DNA of 64,000 bases from Thalassotalea euphylliae (GTDB taxonomy: Bacteria; Pseudomonadota; Gammaproteobacteria; Enterobacterales; Alteromonadaceae). This document shows positions 37,605 through 46,359 of this stretch, in pieces. A program made the translations under genes and the position numbers. The stretch lies in contig NZ_QUOV01000001.1 of NCBI RefSeq assembly GCF_003390395.1, positions 3,534,001-3,598,000 of the forward strand, written 5' to 3'. The notes under the pieces were generated by a model. The model was given only the letters and a program-made list of their open reading frames with translations, did no database searches and was not told the origin of the DNA. Within the stretch, counting starts at the first letter, position 1, and each line of letters opens with the position of its first letter.

Positions 37605-37705
37605 CTTTTTCTCTCTCTTTACTTTCAGTTAGTTCCTAACATATAGTCTGCTCAACAAACTCGTTAATCATTGTTTATCACAAGTGATAATTGTATTTGC
37701 CTATT

Positions 37706-38047
37706 ATGATCCAGCAAGCAGCATTCGATAAATTGACCGCCATGGGCATTGACTTGTATCAACTACGAGATCAACAAAACTCTGCTCCTTCGGCAGACTA
37801 TTTAGCCATTGATGTCAAAGCAACAGCAAACCATCGCTTATATTTAGATATTTTGACTGCGCTGTCACTTAATCAAACTGAAGTCGGTATTAAAGAAGAC
37901 AAAATAGATTTGGGCTTGCTTCAGTGGCAATTCCATCAAGCGGAAACAATTGAACTGACCAAGCAGCATTTAGTGACACCAAGTTTAGATGTGCTTGCTC
38001 AGCAACCTCAACTGAAACAGCAACTTTGGCTGCTACTTGCCAATTAA
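37706..38047 (+). CDS. holD: DNA polymerase III subunit psi
   Basis: 113-aa psi subunit, which links the clamp loader to chi and SSB at the replication fork. The protein is poorly conserved, but LTAMGIDLYQLRD at the N-terminus parallels the E. coli LGITQWSLR segment. The length and central hydrophobic strands also fit. The strongest support is context: it lies directly before rimI, as in E. coli, with only 1 nt between the TAA and the rimI ATG. The ATG at 37706 is preferred over an upstream TTG. Confidence 0.8.
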   Translation: MIQQAAFDKLTAMGIDLYQLRDQQNSAPSADYLAIDVKATANHRLYLDILTALSLNQTEVGIKEDKIDLGLLQWQFHQAETIELTKQHLVTPSLDVLAQQPQLKQQLWLLLAN

Positions 38048-38048
38048 A

Positions 38049-38531
38049 ATGACAAATTCAAGTACTAACAATCTCACCTACACTGCAATTACATTAGATG
38101 ATGTAACTGCCCTAATGCCTATTGAAAATGCTTGCCACACTCATCCGTGGACAGAAAAACTATTTCAGTCTTGTGTAGGTGGCCGCTATTTTGGTGAATA
38201 TGCACAGGCAATTGACGCCAGCGGCAACAGCAAAATTATCGGCTTTTATATTGGTGAATACATTTTAGGTGAAGCCACGTTAATGAATATTTGCGTAAAC
38301 CCCATTGAGCAAGGTCAAGGCTTCGGTAATGCGCTACTAACACAGTTTATTACGCAAGCGAAAAACCTTGGTGGCGAGCAGCTTTGGCTTGATGTTAGAA
38401 CCAGCAATACGCCAGCAATCATGCTTTACATCAATCATGGCTTTACTGAAATTAGCCGCCGCACTGGTTACTACCCAACGGCAACAGGCTATGAAGACTC
38501 CATTGTGATGGGGAGAAAACTGGTAAGCTAA
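38049..38531 (+). CDS. rimI: Ribosomal protein S18-alanine N-acetyltransferase
   Basis: 160-aa GNAT acetyltransferase that acetylates the N-terminal alanine of ribosomal protein S18. The RimI pattern is PIENACHTHPWTEKLFQSC at the N-terminus, LMNICVNPIEQGQGFGNALL (acetyl-CoA pyrophosphate loop Q-G-x-G-x-G/A), and LDVRTSNTPAIMLYINHGF and RTGYYPT at the end. It begins 1 nt after the holD stop, so the two are coupled. An upstream TTG start would overlap holD. Confidence 0.93.
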   Translation: MTNSSTNNLTYTAITLDDVTALMPIENACHTHPWTEKLFQSCVGGRYFGEYAQAIDASGNSKIIGFYIGEYILGEATLMNICVNPIEQGQGFGNALLTQFITQAKNLGGEQLWLDVRTSNTPAIMLYINHGFTEISRRTGYYPTATGYEDSIVMGRKLVS

Positions 38532-38567
38532 CTTACACAGTTTACGAACCAGCTTTTCATGTCTTCG

Positions 38568-39845
38568 CTAATTACTCACCGTTATTTGCTCGGTCAAGTT
38601 GGCGAAATTATAAGTAGAGTTATCATCCAGCATAAAATCCAACTGCACTAAATTATTGTTTGAAGCACTAGCCGATGTTTCATATTGCCATTGTGCTAGC
38701 GCTGTCGTTGCCACTTTATTAAATACATTTTCAGGGATGGCTTTAACAATAGTGATATTACTGACACTACCACTGGGCGTAATATCAAACTTAAGTACCA
38801 CCGAACCTTCAACTCTATCACGTGCGGCTTGAATCGGATATTTAGGCTCAATGCGTACAGTCGGCTTGATGTGCTCAGCCAAGTTACTCATTTTCTTACT
38901 CGACTTATGCGTATCATTTTTTGAGTAGCCTGAGTAGCCATCACCAGCATAGCTAATTGCCGACATTATACTTAATGCCCCTACCAACACCGCTACACTT
39001 GCCAGCTTGGATTGTTGGTAACCTTGCTTAATCATATTAATGCGTTCAAACATCACGTTTTTATCTCCATATTCTTTAAAGGATAATTGAGCAAAGCCAA
39101 GCGGTGGCGACGCTTGCGCCGCCACTAACAAAGCTTTGCTGTAGTTAATCCTGCAAGTCGTGTGTTTGCGCGCCAACACGGTTTGATCACAGGAAATTTC
39201 CTGATCACGGCGAAAGCGCGAATACGCTAGCCATGCCAGAGGGTGGAACCACATTAAAGCCACTATCAACAGCCCAATGGTGTTCCATACCATGTCATTT
39301 CGATTGAAATGGCAAAGTTCATGCTCAAGAATCAGCTGTTGCTGCTCTTTCGAATACAACTGCTCAAAATGCTTGGGGATCAAAAGTTTCGGTTTAACTA
39401 TCCCGACTAGCGCGGGGCTATAGTTCTGCTGTGTTCGGTAAACTTTTAATGCGCTATTTGCTAGCACTTCGTGCTGTAATAAATCATTGGTGACAGGCTG
39501 CCAGTTAGCGTACGATTTGATCAGTTTGAGATGCTGAAAACTCCAAAAGCCCAGTAAGCTGAGTACACCAGCAAGCCAAATAGTAAGCAAAGGCAGCTCA
39601 ACACCGGTACTTGAAGGCTGAGTGGTGTAAACCGCCAAGTAACGCTGAACACTTTGCCCTTCGCTAACGACAGCAAACCAGTTTGGCATCTCAATAAAAG
39701 GAAGAATCAAGCTTGCAGGTAACAGCAGCCAAGTAGCGTACCCTATTTGAGGGCTGTAAAAACTGGATAAATAGCGCCTTGTCAGTAGTAGCACTGCCGC
39801 AACTAAGCTAAATGGGATGATTACCTCGCCAAGCCAACTAATCAT
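38568..39845 (-). CDS. BlaR1-type M56 metallopeptidase with TonB C-terminal domain
   Basis: 425-aa membrane protein. An N-terminal BlaR1/MecR1-like peptidase domain has TM helices at about 5-25, 32-52, 85-105 and 190-210. The zinc motif HELCHFNRND lies before the last of these, and QEISCDQTVL contains the third-ligand region. After a further TM (about 270-290) the sensor half is not a penicillin-binding domain but a TonB C-terminal domain (about 320-415, YPIQAARDRVEGSVVLKFDI, VATTALAQWQYE). The ATG at 39845 has GGGAG 7 nt upstream and overlaps the blaI stop by 8 nt. By family knowledge it would cleave the neighbouring BlaI-type repressor on a signal. Confidence 0.88.
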   Translation of the reverse strand: MISWLGEVIIPFSLVAAVLLLTRRYLSSFYSPQIGYATWLLLPASLILPFIEMPNWFAVVSEGQSVQRYLAVYTTQPSSTGVELPLLTIWLAGVLSLLGFWSFQHLKLIKSYANWQPVTNDLLQHEVLANSALKVYRTQQNYSPALVGIVKPKLLIPKHFEQLYSKEQQQLILEHELCHFNRNDMVWNTIGLLIVALMWFHPLAWLAYSRFRRDQEISCDQTVLARKHTTCRINYSKALLVAAQASPPLGFAQLSFKEYGDKNVMFERINMIKQGYQQSKLASVAVLVGALSIMSAISYAGDGYSGYSKNDTHKSSKKMSNLAEHIKPTVRIEPKYPIQAARDRVEGSVVLKFDITPSGSVSNITIVKAIPENVFNKVATTALAQWQYETSASASNNNLVQLDFMLDDNSTYNFANLTEQITVSN

Positions 39846-40212
39846 TTTCTTGCTCCCAATCACTGATCAGTTGCTTCAACGACTCTATGTCTTCTTTTTC
39901 CAAATTGTTGTGCTTGGCAAAACCAGCAACCAAAGGTGAAACTCGGCCACTAAACAAACGTTTTATTAACGACTGACTGGCATGCTGTTGATAACTAGCT
40001 TGCTCTAAAATCGGATAGTACAAGTAGCGGCGTTTATCTTTCTCGAAACCAACGGCACCTTTTTTTACCAGCCGATTAAGCAAGGTTTTCACGGTTTTTT
40101 CATGCCAAGGGCGCTCTTGGTTAAGCTGCTCGATTATATCGCCAGCAGACAGTGGATGTTGCCCCCAAAGCACCGTTAATACTTCGGCTTCAGCATTGCT
40201 AATATCAATCAT
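39838..40212 (-). CDS. BlaI/MecI-type transcriptional repressor
   Basis: 124-aa winged-helix repressor of the BlaI/MecI/CopY family. The DNA-binding domain is typical: ISNAEAEVLTVLWGQHPLSAGDIIEQL, then WHEKTVKTLLNRLVKKGAV and DKRRYLYYPIL. The C-terminal helices provide dimerisation and the cleavage region for an M56 peptidase. AGGA lies 8 nt before the ATG. It is the middle gene of the lipoprotein-repressor-peptidase operon. Two identical palindromes with a TACA-N2-TGTA core upstream of the operon are its likely operators. Confidence 0.9.
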   Translation of the reverse strand: MIDISNAEAEVLTVLWGQHPLSAGDIIEQLNQERPWHEKTVKTLLNRLVKKGAVGFEKDKRRYLYYPILEQASYQQHASQSLIKRLFSGRVSPLVAGFAKHNNLEKEDIESLKQLISDWEQEND

Positions 40213-40266
40213 AATAATTTCCTAACTTGTGGTCTCGGTTGCCAAACCTCATTGCAACTGACCTGT

Positions 40267-41028
40267 CTAACTGCGCTGACCATAAACAAACTGACAGCCC
40301 GCTAAATTTGCGTAATCTTCTACTGGTGTTAATGTCGTCACGTTCAATTGGCTTATCTGATCATTTCGTGATTCTCGCTGGGCTTCAAAATACAGCCAAC
40401 GACCACCTGTGTCGGGACGCATTTCAATAAATGGGTATGCTCGCATTCGCCATTGGCCGTTAGTGCCATAGCTATAATTTTCATTCTTAACTTCTTCGCT
40501 AAATGCATACCGCCCATTTATATTTAAATTGAGCGTAAGAGAAGAGTGGCATTGATCGCTTCCATCATGTTGTAAATCTTGGCTCTTGTCGAATTCAATA
40601 CGGTACAGATTCGCCATATCTCTCATTGAGGTTCCTGCGTGCGGGTTAACTCCTTTCGGCACTAGAAATACGCCGATGGAATTTTTTTGAAACCAATGAT
40701 TACCTTCTTTTAAGGCCGAAGTCCGAGTTACTTGCCAATCAAGGTTGGATAACTCGCTCGCTAACAAATGAACAACCTCTGGGTCTGAGACAAACGGAGA
40801 ATAAATAATGGTGGTATCGTTAATCGACTCAGGAAACTGATGTTGGTTAACAGAGATGTTGAACGATTTGCCCTCTAGGTTACCTTGTAACTGCTCAATA
40901 ACATTGGTTTGTTGTTCCTCGGTTAAGTAGCGACCGTATAAATGCACAGTAGGTGCGCTACAACCGGCTGTCACCATAGCAAGTACACCCAGTACCATCT
41001 GTTTTGCACTTATTTTTCGTGTTTTCAT
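40267..41028 (-). CDS. Predicted lipoprotein heading the BlaI/M56 operon
   Basis: 253 aa with a lipoprotein signal (KQMVLGVLAMVTAGCSAP; lipobox TAGC, Cys about residue 23). The start at 41028 is chosen over 41040 because GGGAAG sits just before it. The mature region starts HLYGRYLTEEQQTNVIEQLQ and has mixed alpha/beta character with two later cysteines (QCHSSLTL and LAGCQFVYG). I do not recognise the family. It lies 54 nt upstream of the repressor gene on the same strand, downstream of two BlaI-type operators. It is therefore probably the structural or output gene of this signalling operon. Confidence 0.75.
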   Translation of the reverse strand: MKTRKISAKQMVLGVLAMVTAGCSAPTVHLYGRYLTEEQQTNVIEQLQGNLEGKSFNISVNQHQFPESINDTTIIYSPFVSDPEVVHLLASELSNLDWQVTRTSALKEGNHWFQKNSIGVFLVPKGVNPHAGTSMRDMANLYRIEFDKSQDLQHDGSDQCHSSLTLNLNINGRYAFSEEVKNENYSYGTNGQWRMRAYPFIEMRPDTGGRWLYFEAQRESRNDQISQLNVTTLTPVEDYANLAGCQFVYGQRS

Positions 41029-41115
41029 GCTACTTCCCATTTGGAATCAAATTAAGCTTGCTCGTTAAACCTGTGGAACGAAATTGATTAATTTTTATTA
41101 AGTTTTAGCCCCATT

Positions 41116-41131
41116 GATTACACATGTAATC
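41116..41131. promoter_or_regulatory. BlaI-type operator, copy 1
   Basis: 16-bp perfect palindrome except at the central CA: GATTACACATGTAATC. The core TACA-N2-TGTA is that of BlaI/MecI operators. It is identical to the copy at 41141, with 25 bp centre-to-centre (about 2.4 helical turns). Confidence 0.75.
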
Positions 41132-41140
41132 AAAAGCAAC

Positions 41141-41156
41141 GATTACACATGTAATC
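41141..41156. promoter_or_regulatory. BlaI-type operator, copy 2
   Basis: Exact second copy of the 16-bp palindrome GATTACACATGTAATC. It is in the intergenic region between the minus-strand operon and yaeQ, so in principle it could affect both directions. Confidence 0.75.
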
Positions 41157-41224
41157 TGAACATGCAAGTTTATTTATTAGCCATCACACATAAAAACCAA
41201 GACAACCAATTTGCTAATTAGCAG

Positions 41225-41255
41225 GTGACAATATCTGCCATTGTGTGAATATAAT
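41225..41255 (+). promoter_or_regulatory. Putative yaeQ promoter
   Basis: TATAAT at 41250-41255 with GTGACA/TGACAA 18-19 bp upstream. It lies about 70 bp from the nearer BlaI-type operator, so repression of yaeQ by that operator is less likely than for the minus-strand operon. Confidence 0.4.
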
Positions 41256-41285
41256 TAGAGCAACTACTCATATTCATCATTTCTT

Positions 41286-41843
41286 ATGGCGCTTAAAGCA
41301 ACAATATTTAAAGTTCAGTTATCCATCTCCGATATGGATAGAAACTACTACGCAGAGCACGACCTCACCATTGCTCGTCACCCTTCTGAAAACAACGAAA
41401 GAATGATGCTGCGCATCTTGGCGTTTATTTTCAATGCCAACGAGTCATTAGCCTTTACCAAAGGATTAAGCGATGTTGATGTGCCTGATTTATGGCAAAA
41501 AAACTTACACGATGAAATTGAGCATTGGATAGAGCTCGGCCAACCATCGGCAATCCGTATTAAAAAAGGCTGTAATCAAGCCAAGCAAATGACCATCTAC
41601 AGTTATGCCGATGGCCCGTTTAACCAGTGGTGGCAAAAAGAAGCGAACCAACTTCGCTTAAAAAGCAATTTAACCGTAACCACCATAGCGCCTGAGTTAG
41701 CCGAAGAATTAGCTAATTTAGTTGATCGCCAAATGCATCTGCAATGTACTCTTTCTGAAGGCCAACTTTGGTTGACCATTACTAGCCAAGCAGATGGTGA
41801 GGACCCCATCGAAGTGACACCGCAAACCCTATCAAGGAATTAG
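41286..41843 (+). CDS. yaeQ: YaeQ family protein
   Basis: 185-aa YaeQ-family protein with a PD-(D/E)XK nuclease-like fold according to published structures; its cellular role is unsettled. Recognisable family pieces are MALKATIFKVQLSISDMDRN, YYAEHDLTIARHPSENNERMMLRILAF, DEIEHWIELGQPSAIRIKKGC and MTIYSYADGPFNQWW. The length matches E. coli (181 aa). It precedes the thioesterase gene by 6 nt, so they form a two-gene operon. Confidence 0.93.
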   Translation: MALKATIFKVQLSISDMDRNYYAEHDLTIARHPSENNERMMLRILAFIFNANESLAFTKGLSDVDVPDLWQKNLHDEIEHWIELGQPSAIRIKKGCNQAKQMTIYSYADGPFNQWWQKEANQLRLKSNLTVTTIAPELAEELANLVDRQMHLQCTLSEGQLWLTITSQADGEDPIEVTPQTLSRN

Positions 41844-41849
41844 CATTTT

Positions 41850-42638
41850 ATGCATATAGATACCCTACTCGCGCAAGCAACAAACTCATCGACACTCACT
41901 ATTCCCGCTAGTTGGGGACAAGGGCGTACCGTATTTGGTGGTATTTCAGCAGCGGTTCTCTATCAGGCAATCAAATCGAAAGTCGCTAACGATAGACCAA
42001 TGCGCTCATTTAACTGTAACTTTGTCGGGCCATTGGCGGTAGGTGAACCGTTTGAGCTGCAAGTTGAGATCTTGCGCGAAGGAAAAAGTGCCACACAAGC
42101 CTTCGGTAAAATCATCCAGCAAGATAAAGTCGCGGTGATTTGCCAAGTGTGTTTTGCGGTTGATCGCCAATCAAAAATCGCGGTTGAAAATACCGAGCGA
42201 CACGATTTACCGCCAGCGAAAAAAGCACAGTTTATTCCACCGATCCCGAAAGTTGTGCCTAAGTTTTTAAAACACTTAGACCTCAACCTAGTGGAAGGTA
42301 AGTTCCCATTTATGGGCAGTAAAAAGAACCATATCAAAGGCTGGATTCGTTTTAGCAAAGCACCAGAAGCTATTACCGATGCCCATTTAATCGCGTTGAT
42401 CGATGGCTACCCTTGCCCAGTGTTGCAAACCTTAAAATGGCCAGCACCGGCGAGCAGCATGAACTGGAATATTGAGTTTTTGCACCCGCATGACGAAATC
42501 AAGCCAACTGACTGGCTAGCCTATTCATCCTTCCCACGCCAAGCTGCCGATGGCTACTGTCATATGGAATCAGATATTTGGGATGCCAATGGCAAGCTGA
42601 TTGCTATCAGTCGCCAAGTGGTGGGGGTTTTCGACTAA
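41850..42638 (+). CDS. Acyl-CoA thioesterase-like protein (TesB/4HBT hot-dog family)
   Basis: 262-aa double hot-dog-fold thioesterase-like protein. The N-terminal half has the substrate-site pattern WGQGRTVFGGISAAVLYQA and MRSFNCNFVGPLAVGEPFEL. The second half has ALIDGYPCPVLQTLKWPAPASSMNWNIEFL and ISRQVVGVFD at the end, as in TesB-type and Thioesterase-like superfamily members. It probably hydrolyses acyl-CoA, but the chain specificity is unknown. It follows yaeQ with a 6-nt gap. Its function there has no evident link to YaeQ. Confidence 0.85.
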   Translation: MHIDTLLAQATNSSTLTIPASWGQGRTVFGGISAAVLYQAIKSKVANDRPMRSFNCNFVGPLAVGEPFELQVEILREGKSATQAFGKIIQQDKVAVICQVCFAVDRQSKIAVENTERHDLPPAKKAQFIPPIPKVVPKFLKHLDLNLVEGKFPFMGSKKNHIKGWIRFSKAPEAITDAHLIALIDGYPCPVLQTLKWPAPASSMNWNIEFLHPHDEIKPTDWLAYSSFPRQAADGYCHMESDIWDANGKLIAISRQVVGVFD

Positions 42639-42661
42639 CGTAGTTTTATAGATGAATGCTT

Positions 42662-42693
42662 GATTCGTTGATTCGTTGATTCGTTGATTCGAT
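42662..42693. repeat. 8-bp microsatellite (GATTCGTT)
   Basis: Three perfect tandem copies of GATTCGTT at 42662-42685 plus a fourth imperfect copy (GATTCGAT), just after the thioesterase stop codon and upstream of prfC. Noncoding, and possibly prone to slippage. Confidence 0.8.
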
Positions 42694-42825
42694 TAGGGTG
42701 ATTTATAGTCAATAAGTGCGAGCAGTAACAATAAATGACAAATAATTTTTGCTGCTCTTATCGACACTTCTCGCTATAATATCGCGCTTTTTTAATTTTC
42801 ACCCTTATCGTTACAGGAATCAGGC

Positions 42826-44406
42826 ATGTCTGTACAACAGCAAGAAGTCGGCAAGCGCCGCACGTTTGCTATCATCTCTCACCCGGATGCGGGTAAAACC
42901 ACGATCACCGAAAAAGTATTATTATTCGGTCAAGCTTTGCAAACAGCCGGTACGGTAAAGGGTAAGAAATCAGGTCAGCACGCTAAGTCTGACTGGATGG
43001 AAATGGAAAAAGACCGTGGTATCTCGATCACCACCTCGGTAATGCAATTCCCTTACGCTGACTGCCTCGTTAACCTGCTCGACACCCCAGGTCACGAAGA
43101 CTTCTCGGAAGATACCTATCGTACACTAACGGCGGTAGATTCTTGTTTAATGGTTATCGACACCGCCAAAGGTGTTGAGGACAGAACCATTAAATTAATG
43201 GAAGTTACCCGTTTGCGTGACACGCCAATCATTACGTTTATGAACAAAATGGACCGCGATACCCGTGATCCAATGGAAGTCATGGACGAAGTGGAAGACG
43301 TACTGAAAATTAAATGTGCGCCAATCACTTGGCCTATTGGCATGGGTAAAGACTTTAAAGGTGTATACAACATCTTAACCGATGAAACCATCCTTTACGC
43401 CACAGGCCAAGGCCACACGATTCAAGAAAAACGCGTGATTAAAGGCTTGGACAACCCAGAGCTAGACGCTGAAATTGGTGCCTTCGCCGAAGACTTACGT
43501 GAAGAGCTGGAATTAGTCGTTGGTGCATCGCACGAATTCAACCTAGACGAATTCCTAAAAGGTGAACTAACACCGGTATACTTTGGTACCGCACTCGGTA
43601 ACTTTGGTGTCGATCATATGCTTGATGGCTTAACGACATGGGCACCAACACCACAGCCGCGCGCAACAGACAAACGTGATGTCGCTGCCGAAGAGGAAAA
43701 ATTCTCAGGTTTCGTCTTTAAAATTCAAGCGAATATGGATCCGAAACACCGTGACCGTATCGCCTTTATGCGTATCGTTTCCGGTAAATACAGCAAAGGC
43801 ATGAAGATGCGCCAAGTTCGTATTGGCAAAGACGTGAAAATTGCCGATGCGGTAACCTTTATGGCGGGCGATCGCGCTAACGTTGAAGAAGCCTTTGCAG
43901 GCGACATTATTGGTTTACATAACCACGGCAGCATTCAAATTGGTGACACGTTTACCAATGGCGAAGAAATGAAGTTCAGCGGTATTCCAAACTTCGCGCC
44001 TGAAATGTTCCGTCGTATTCGCCTGCGCGATCCACTTAAAGCCAAGCAACTGCAAAAAGGTCTGATCCAGTTATCAGAAGAAGGTGCTGTGCAGGTATTT
44101 AGACCACTAGATAACAACGATATGATTGTTGGCGCGGTCGGTGTACTGCAATTTGAAGTAGTTGTTCAGCGCTTAAAAACCGAATACAACGTGGATGCGA
44201 TTTACGAGCCGATCAGTGTTGCCACCGCACGTTGGTGTACTTGTGATGATGAGCGCACGCTTGATCAGTTCCGCAAGAAAGCATCAGATAACTTGGCGCT
44301 TGATGGCGGCGACAACCTAACGTATATCGCACCAACCATGGTTAACCTGAACTTGGCACAAGAGCGTCATCCGGATATTGTGTTCCATAAAACCAGAGAG
44401 CATTAG
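42826..44406 (+). CDS. prfC: Peptide chain release factor 3
   Basis: 526-aa RF3, the translational GTPase that recycles RF1/RF2 after termination. G motifs are intact: G1 [15 protein letters not shown]2 region with [12 protein letters not shown]3 [16 protein letters not shown] and G4 NKMDRDTRD. Domains II and III follow ([37 protein letters not shown]). AGGAATC precedes the ATG. The length equals the E. coli protein (529). Confidence 0.97.
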   Translation: MSVQQQEVGKRRTFAIISHPDAGKTTITEKVLLFGQALQTAGTVKGKKSGQHAKSDWMEMEKDRGISITTSVMQFPYADCLVNLLDTPGHEDFSEDTYRTLTAVDSCLMVIDTAKGVEDRTIKLMEVTRLRDTPIITFMNKMDRDTRDPMEVMDEVEDVLKIKCAPITWPIGMGKDFKGVYNILTDETILYATGQGHTIQEKRVIKGLDNPELDAEIGAFAEDLREELELVVGASHEFNLDEFLKGELTPVYFGTALGNFGVDHMLDGLTTWAPTPQPRATDKRDVAAEEEKFSGFVFKIQANMDPKHRDRIAFMRIVSGKYSKGMKMRQVRIGKDVKIADAVTFMAGDRANVEEAFAGDIIGLHNHGSIQIGDTFTNGEEMKFSGIPNFAPEMFRRIRLRDPLKAKQLQKGLIQLSEEGAVQVFRPLDNNDMIVGAVGVLQFEVVVQRLKTEYNVDAIYEPISVATARWCTCDDERTLDQFRKKASDNLALDGGDNLTYIAPTMVNLNLAQERHPDIVFHKTREH

Positions 44407-44476
44407 CAACTAGGCTAGCTCCTCAAATATTCTGCGCTATGGTGATGAATTGCTTGTAGCGTCATAAAAATTTTAA

Positions 44477-44504
44477 CTAGGTAGTGCTATAACCCACTAC
44501 CTAG
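44477..44504. repeat. Perfect 10-bp inverted repeat between prfC and argS
   Basis: CTAGGTAGTG and CACTACCTAG with an 8-nt loop, about 75 nt past the prfC stop and 36 nt before argS. There is no T run on the + strand. It may be a weak terminator or a leader hairpin of argS. Confidence 0.5.
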
Positions 44505-44539
44505 CTTGCTTAACCGCATACAGATAGAGATCTTTTAAC

Positions 44540-46285
44540 ATGAATATTAAGTCTTTGCTTTCGGAAAAAGTGTTGGCTGCTATGGTAGCAGCAGGCTTAC
44601 CAGCAGATACCAATCCAGCCGTTAGTCAATCAACCAAACCGCAATTTGGTGATTACCAAGCCAATGGTGTGATGGGCGCGGCGAAAAAGCTTAAAACCAA
44701 CCCACGTGAATTAGCGACGAAAGTGGTTGAACACTTAACGCCTGCGCTTGCAGATATTGCCGACAATATCGAACTTGCAGGCCCAGGTTTTATTAATATT
44801 CATTTAAACAATACTTGGTTAGCTAGCCAGTTAGCGGCAAGTGCCGCCGATGCTAATTTAGGTGTTAGCCAACGCGCAGAGCCACAAACCGTTGTTGTTG
44901 ACTACTCAGCGCCTAACCTAGCGAAAGAAATGCACGTTGGTCACTTACGCTCAACCATTATTGGTGATGCCGTAGTACGCGCCTTAGAGTTCCGTGGTGA
45001 CAAAGTGATTCGCCAAAACCATATGGGTGACTGGGGTACGCAGTTTGGTATGTTACTGGCGCACCTAAGCGATAAGCTAGCGGCTGACGAAGTCGCTGAA
45101 ACCGCCCTATCTGACTTAGAAGCGTTCTACCGCGAAGCTAAAGTGCGCTTTGACGACGAAGCAGGCTTTGCCGATCGCGCTCGCGAATACGTTGTAAAAC
45201 TCCAAGGTGGCGACGCGGAATGCGACAAGCTATGGCAACAGTTTATTGATATTTCTATCGCCCACAGTGAAGAAATTTACGAAAAACTCAACGTTACCTT
45301 GAAGCGCAGCGACATCATGGGTGAAAGCGCCTACAACCCAGACTTGCCGAAAGTTATCGATGAATTAATGGCACAAGAAATTGCCGTTGAAGACCAAGGT
45401 GCGAAAGTGGTCTTTATCGACGAAATGGCGAACAAAGACGGTGAGCCTTCGGTATTTATCGTACAAAAATCTGGTGGTGGTTACTTATACGCAACGACAG
45501 ACTTATCTGCTTGTCGTTACCGCAGTGGCGAGTTAAACGCTGATCGCATTATTATCTTTACCGATGCGCGCCAAGCCCTGCACTTTAAGCAAGTGGAAAT
45601 TGTTGCCCGTAAAGCAGGTTTCTTGCCTGAGCAAGTGGCTTACGACCATTGCCCATTTGGCATGATGATGGGTGACGATGGCAAGCCATTTAAAACCCGT
45701 ACTGGCGGCACGATTAAGCTAGCTGAGCTACTTGACGAAGCGGTTACGCGTGCAACTGACCTTATCAAAGAGAAAAACCCTGAAATCAGCGCTGAGCAAC
45801 TTGAAGAAGTGGCGCGTAAAGTGGGTATTGGCGCGGTGAAATTCGCCGATTTATCGAAAAACCGCACTAGCGACTACATCTTTAACTGGAAAACCATGCT
45901 GAGCTTTGAAGGAGCGACGGCGCCATACTTACAGTACGCTTACTCGCGTATTCAAAGTATTTTCAGCAAAGCAGGGGTTGATGTAGCAAGCTTGACAGAG
46001 CCAGCAACAATTGAAGCACCACAAGAAAAAGCACTAGCCCTTAAGCTACTTCAGTTGGAAGAAGTACTAGATTCAGTGATTGCTGACTGTACCCCTAACC
46101 TACTTTGTAACTACTTATACGAGTTAGCCAGCTTGTACATGAGCTTCTACGAAGCTTGCCCAATCCTAAAAGAAGGTATTAGCGAAGAAACTAAGACATC
46201 ACGCTTAGCAATTTGTGCAAGTGTCGCAACCACACTTGCCAAGGGCTTAGATATTTTAGGTATCGATGTGATGGAGCGTATGTAA
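44540..46285 (+). CDS. argS: Arginyl-tRNA synthetase
   Basis: 581-aa class I aminoacyl-tRNA synthetase charging tRNA-Arg. The N-terminal ADD1 domain includes [16 protein letters not shown]. The HIGH-type motif is in [19 protein letters not shown], followed by [17 protein letters not shown] and [12 protein letters not shown]. The KMSKS position is degenerate, as is normal for ArgRS ([13 protein letters not shown]). The anticodon-binding domain begins around [12 protein letters not shown] and ends DVMERM. The length matches E. coli (577). Confidence 0.97.
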   Translation: MNIKSLLSEKVLAAMVAAGLPADTNPAVSQSTKPQFGDYQANGVMGAAKKLKTNPRELATKVVEHLTPALADIADNIELAGPGFINIHLNNTWLASQLAASAADANLGVSQRAEPQTVVVDYSAPNLAKEMHVGHLRSTIIGDAVVRALEFRGDKVIRQNHMGDWGTQFGMLLAHLSDKLAADEVAETALSDLEAFYREAKVRFDDEAGFADRAREYVVKLQGGDAECDKLWQQFIDISIAHSEEIYEKLNVTLKRSDIMGESAYNPDLPKVIDELMAQEIAVEDQGAKVVFIDEMANKDGEPSVFIVQKSGGGYLYATTDLSACRYRSGELNADRIIIFTDARQALHFKQVEIVARKAGFLPEQVAYDHCPFGMMMGDDGKPFKTRTGGTIKLAELLDEAVTRATDLIKEKNPEISAEQLEEVARKVGIGAVKFADLSKNRTSDYIFNWKTMLSFEGATAPYLQYAYSRIQSIFSKAGVDVASLTEPATIEAPQEKALALKLLQLEEVLDSVIADCTPNLLCNYLYELASLYMSFYEACPILKEGISEETKTSRLAICASVATTLAKGLDILGIDVMERM

Positions 46286-46359
46286 TACGCTCCACTGTGA
46301 CAGGGATGCAGCTTGAATAGGATGTTATTTTTAGGGAGTAAGGAAGAGGTGAAGTCGTA

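Noticed and set aside
37411..37605. Minus-strand ORF across tRNA-Trp
   Set aside because: Most of it is the complement of the tRNA gene and its promoter. This is a common false call at tRNA loci.
41286..41843. yaeQ as a member of the BlaI regulon
   Set aside because: The nearest operator is about 70 bp upstream of its likely promoter, and yaeQ is a conserved housekeeping-type gene. Control is possible but not supported.
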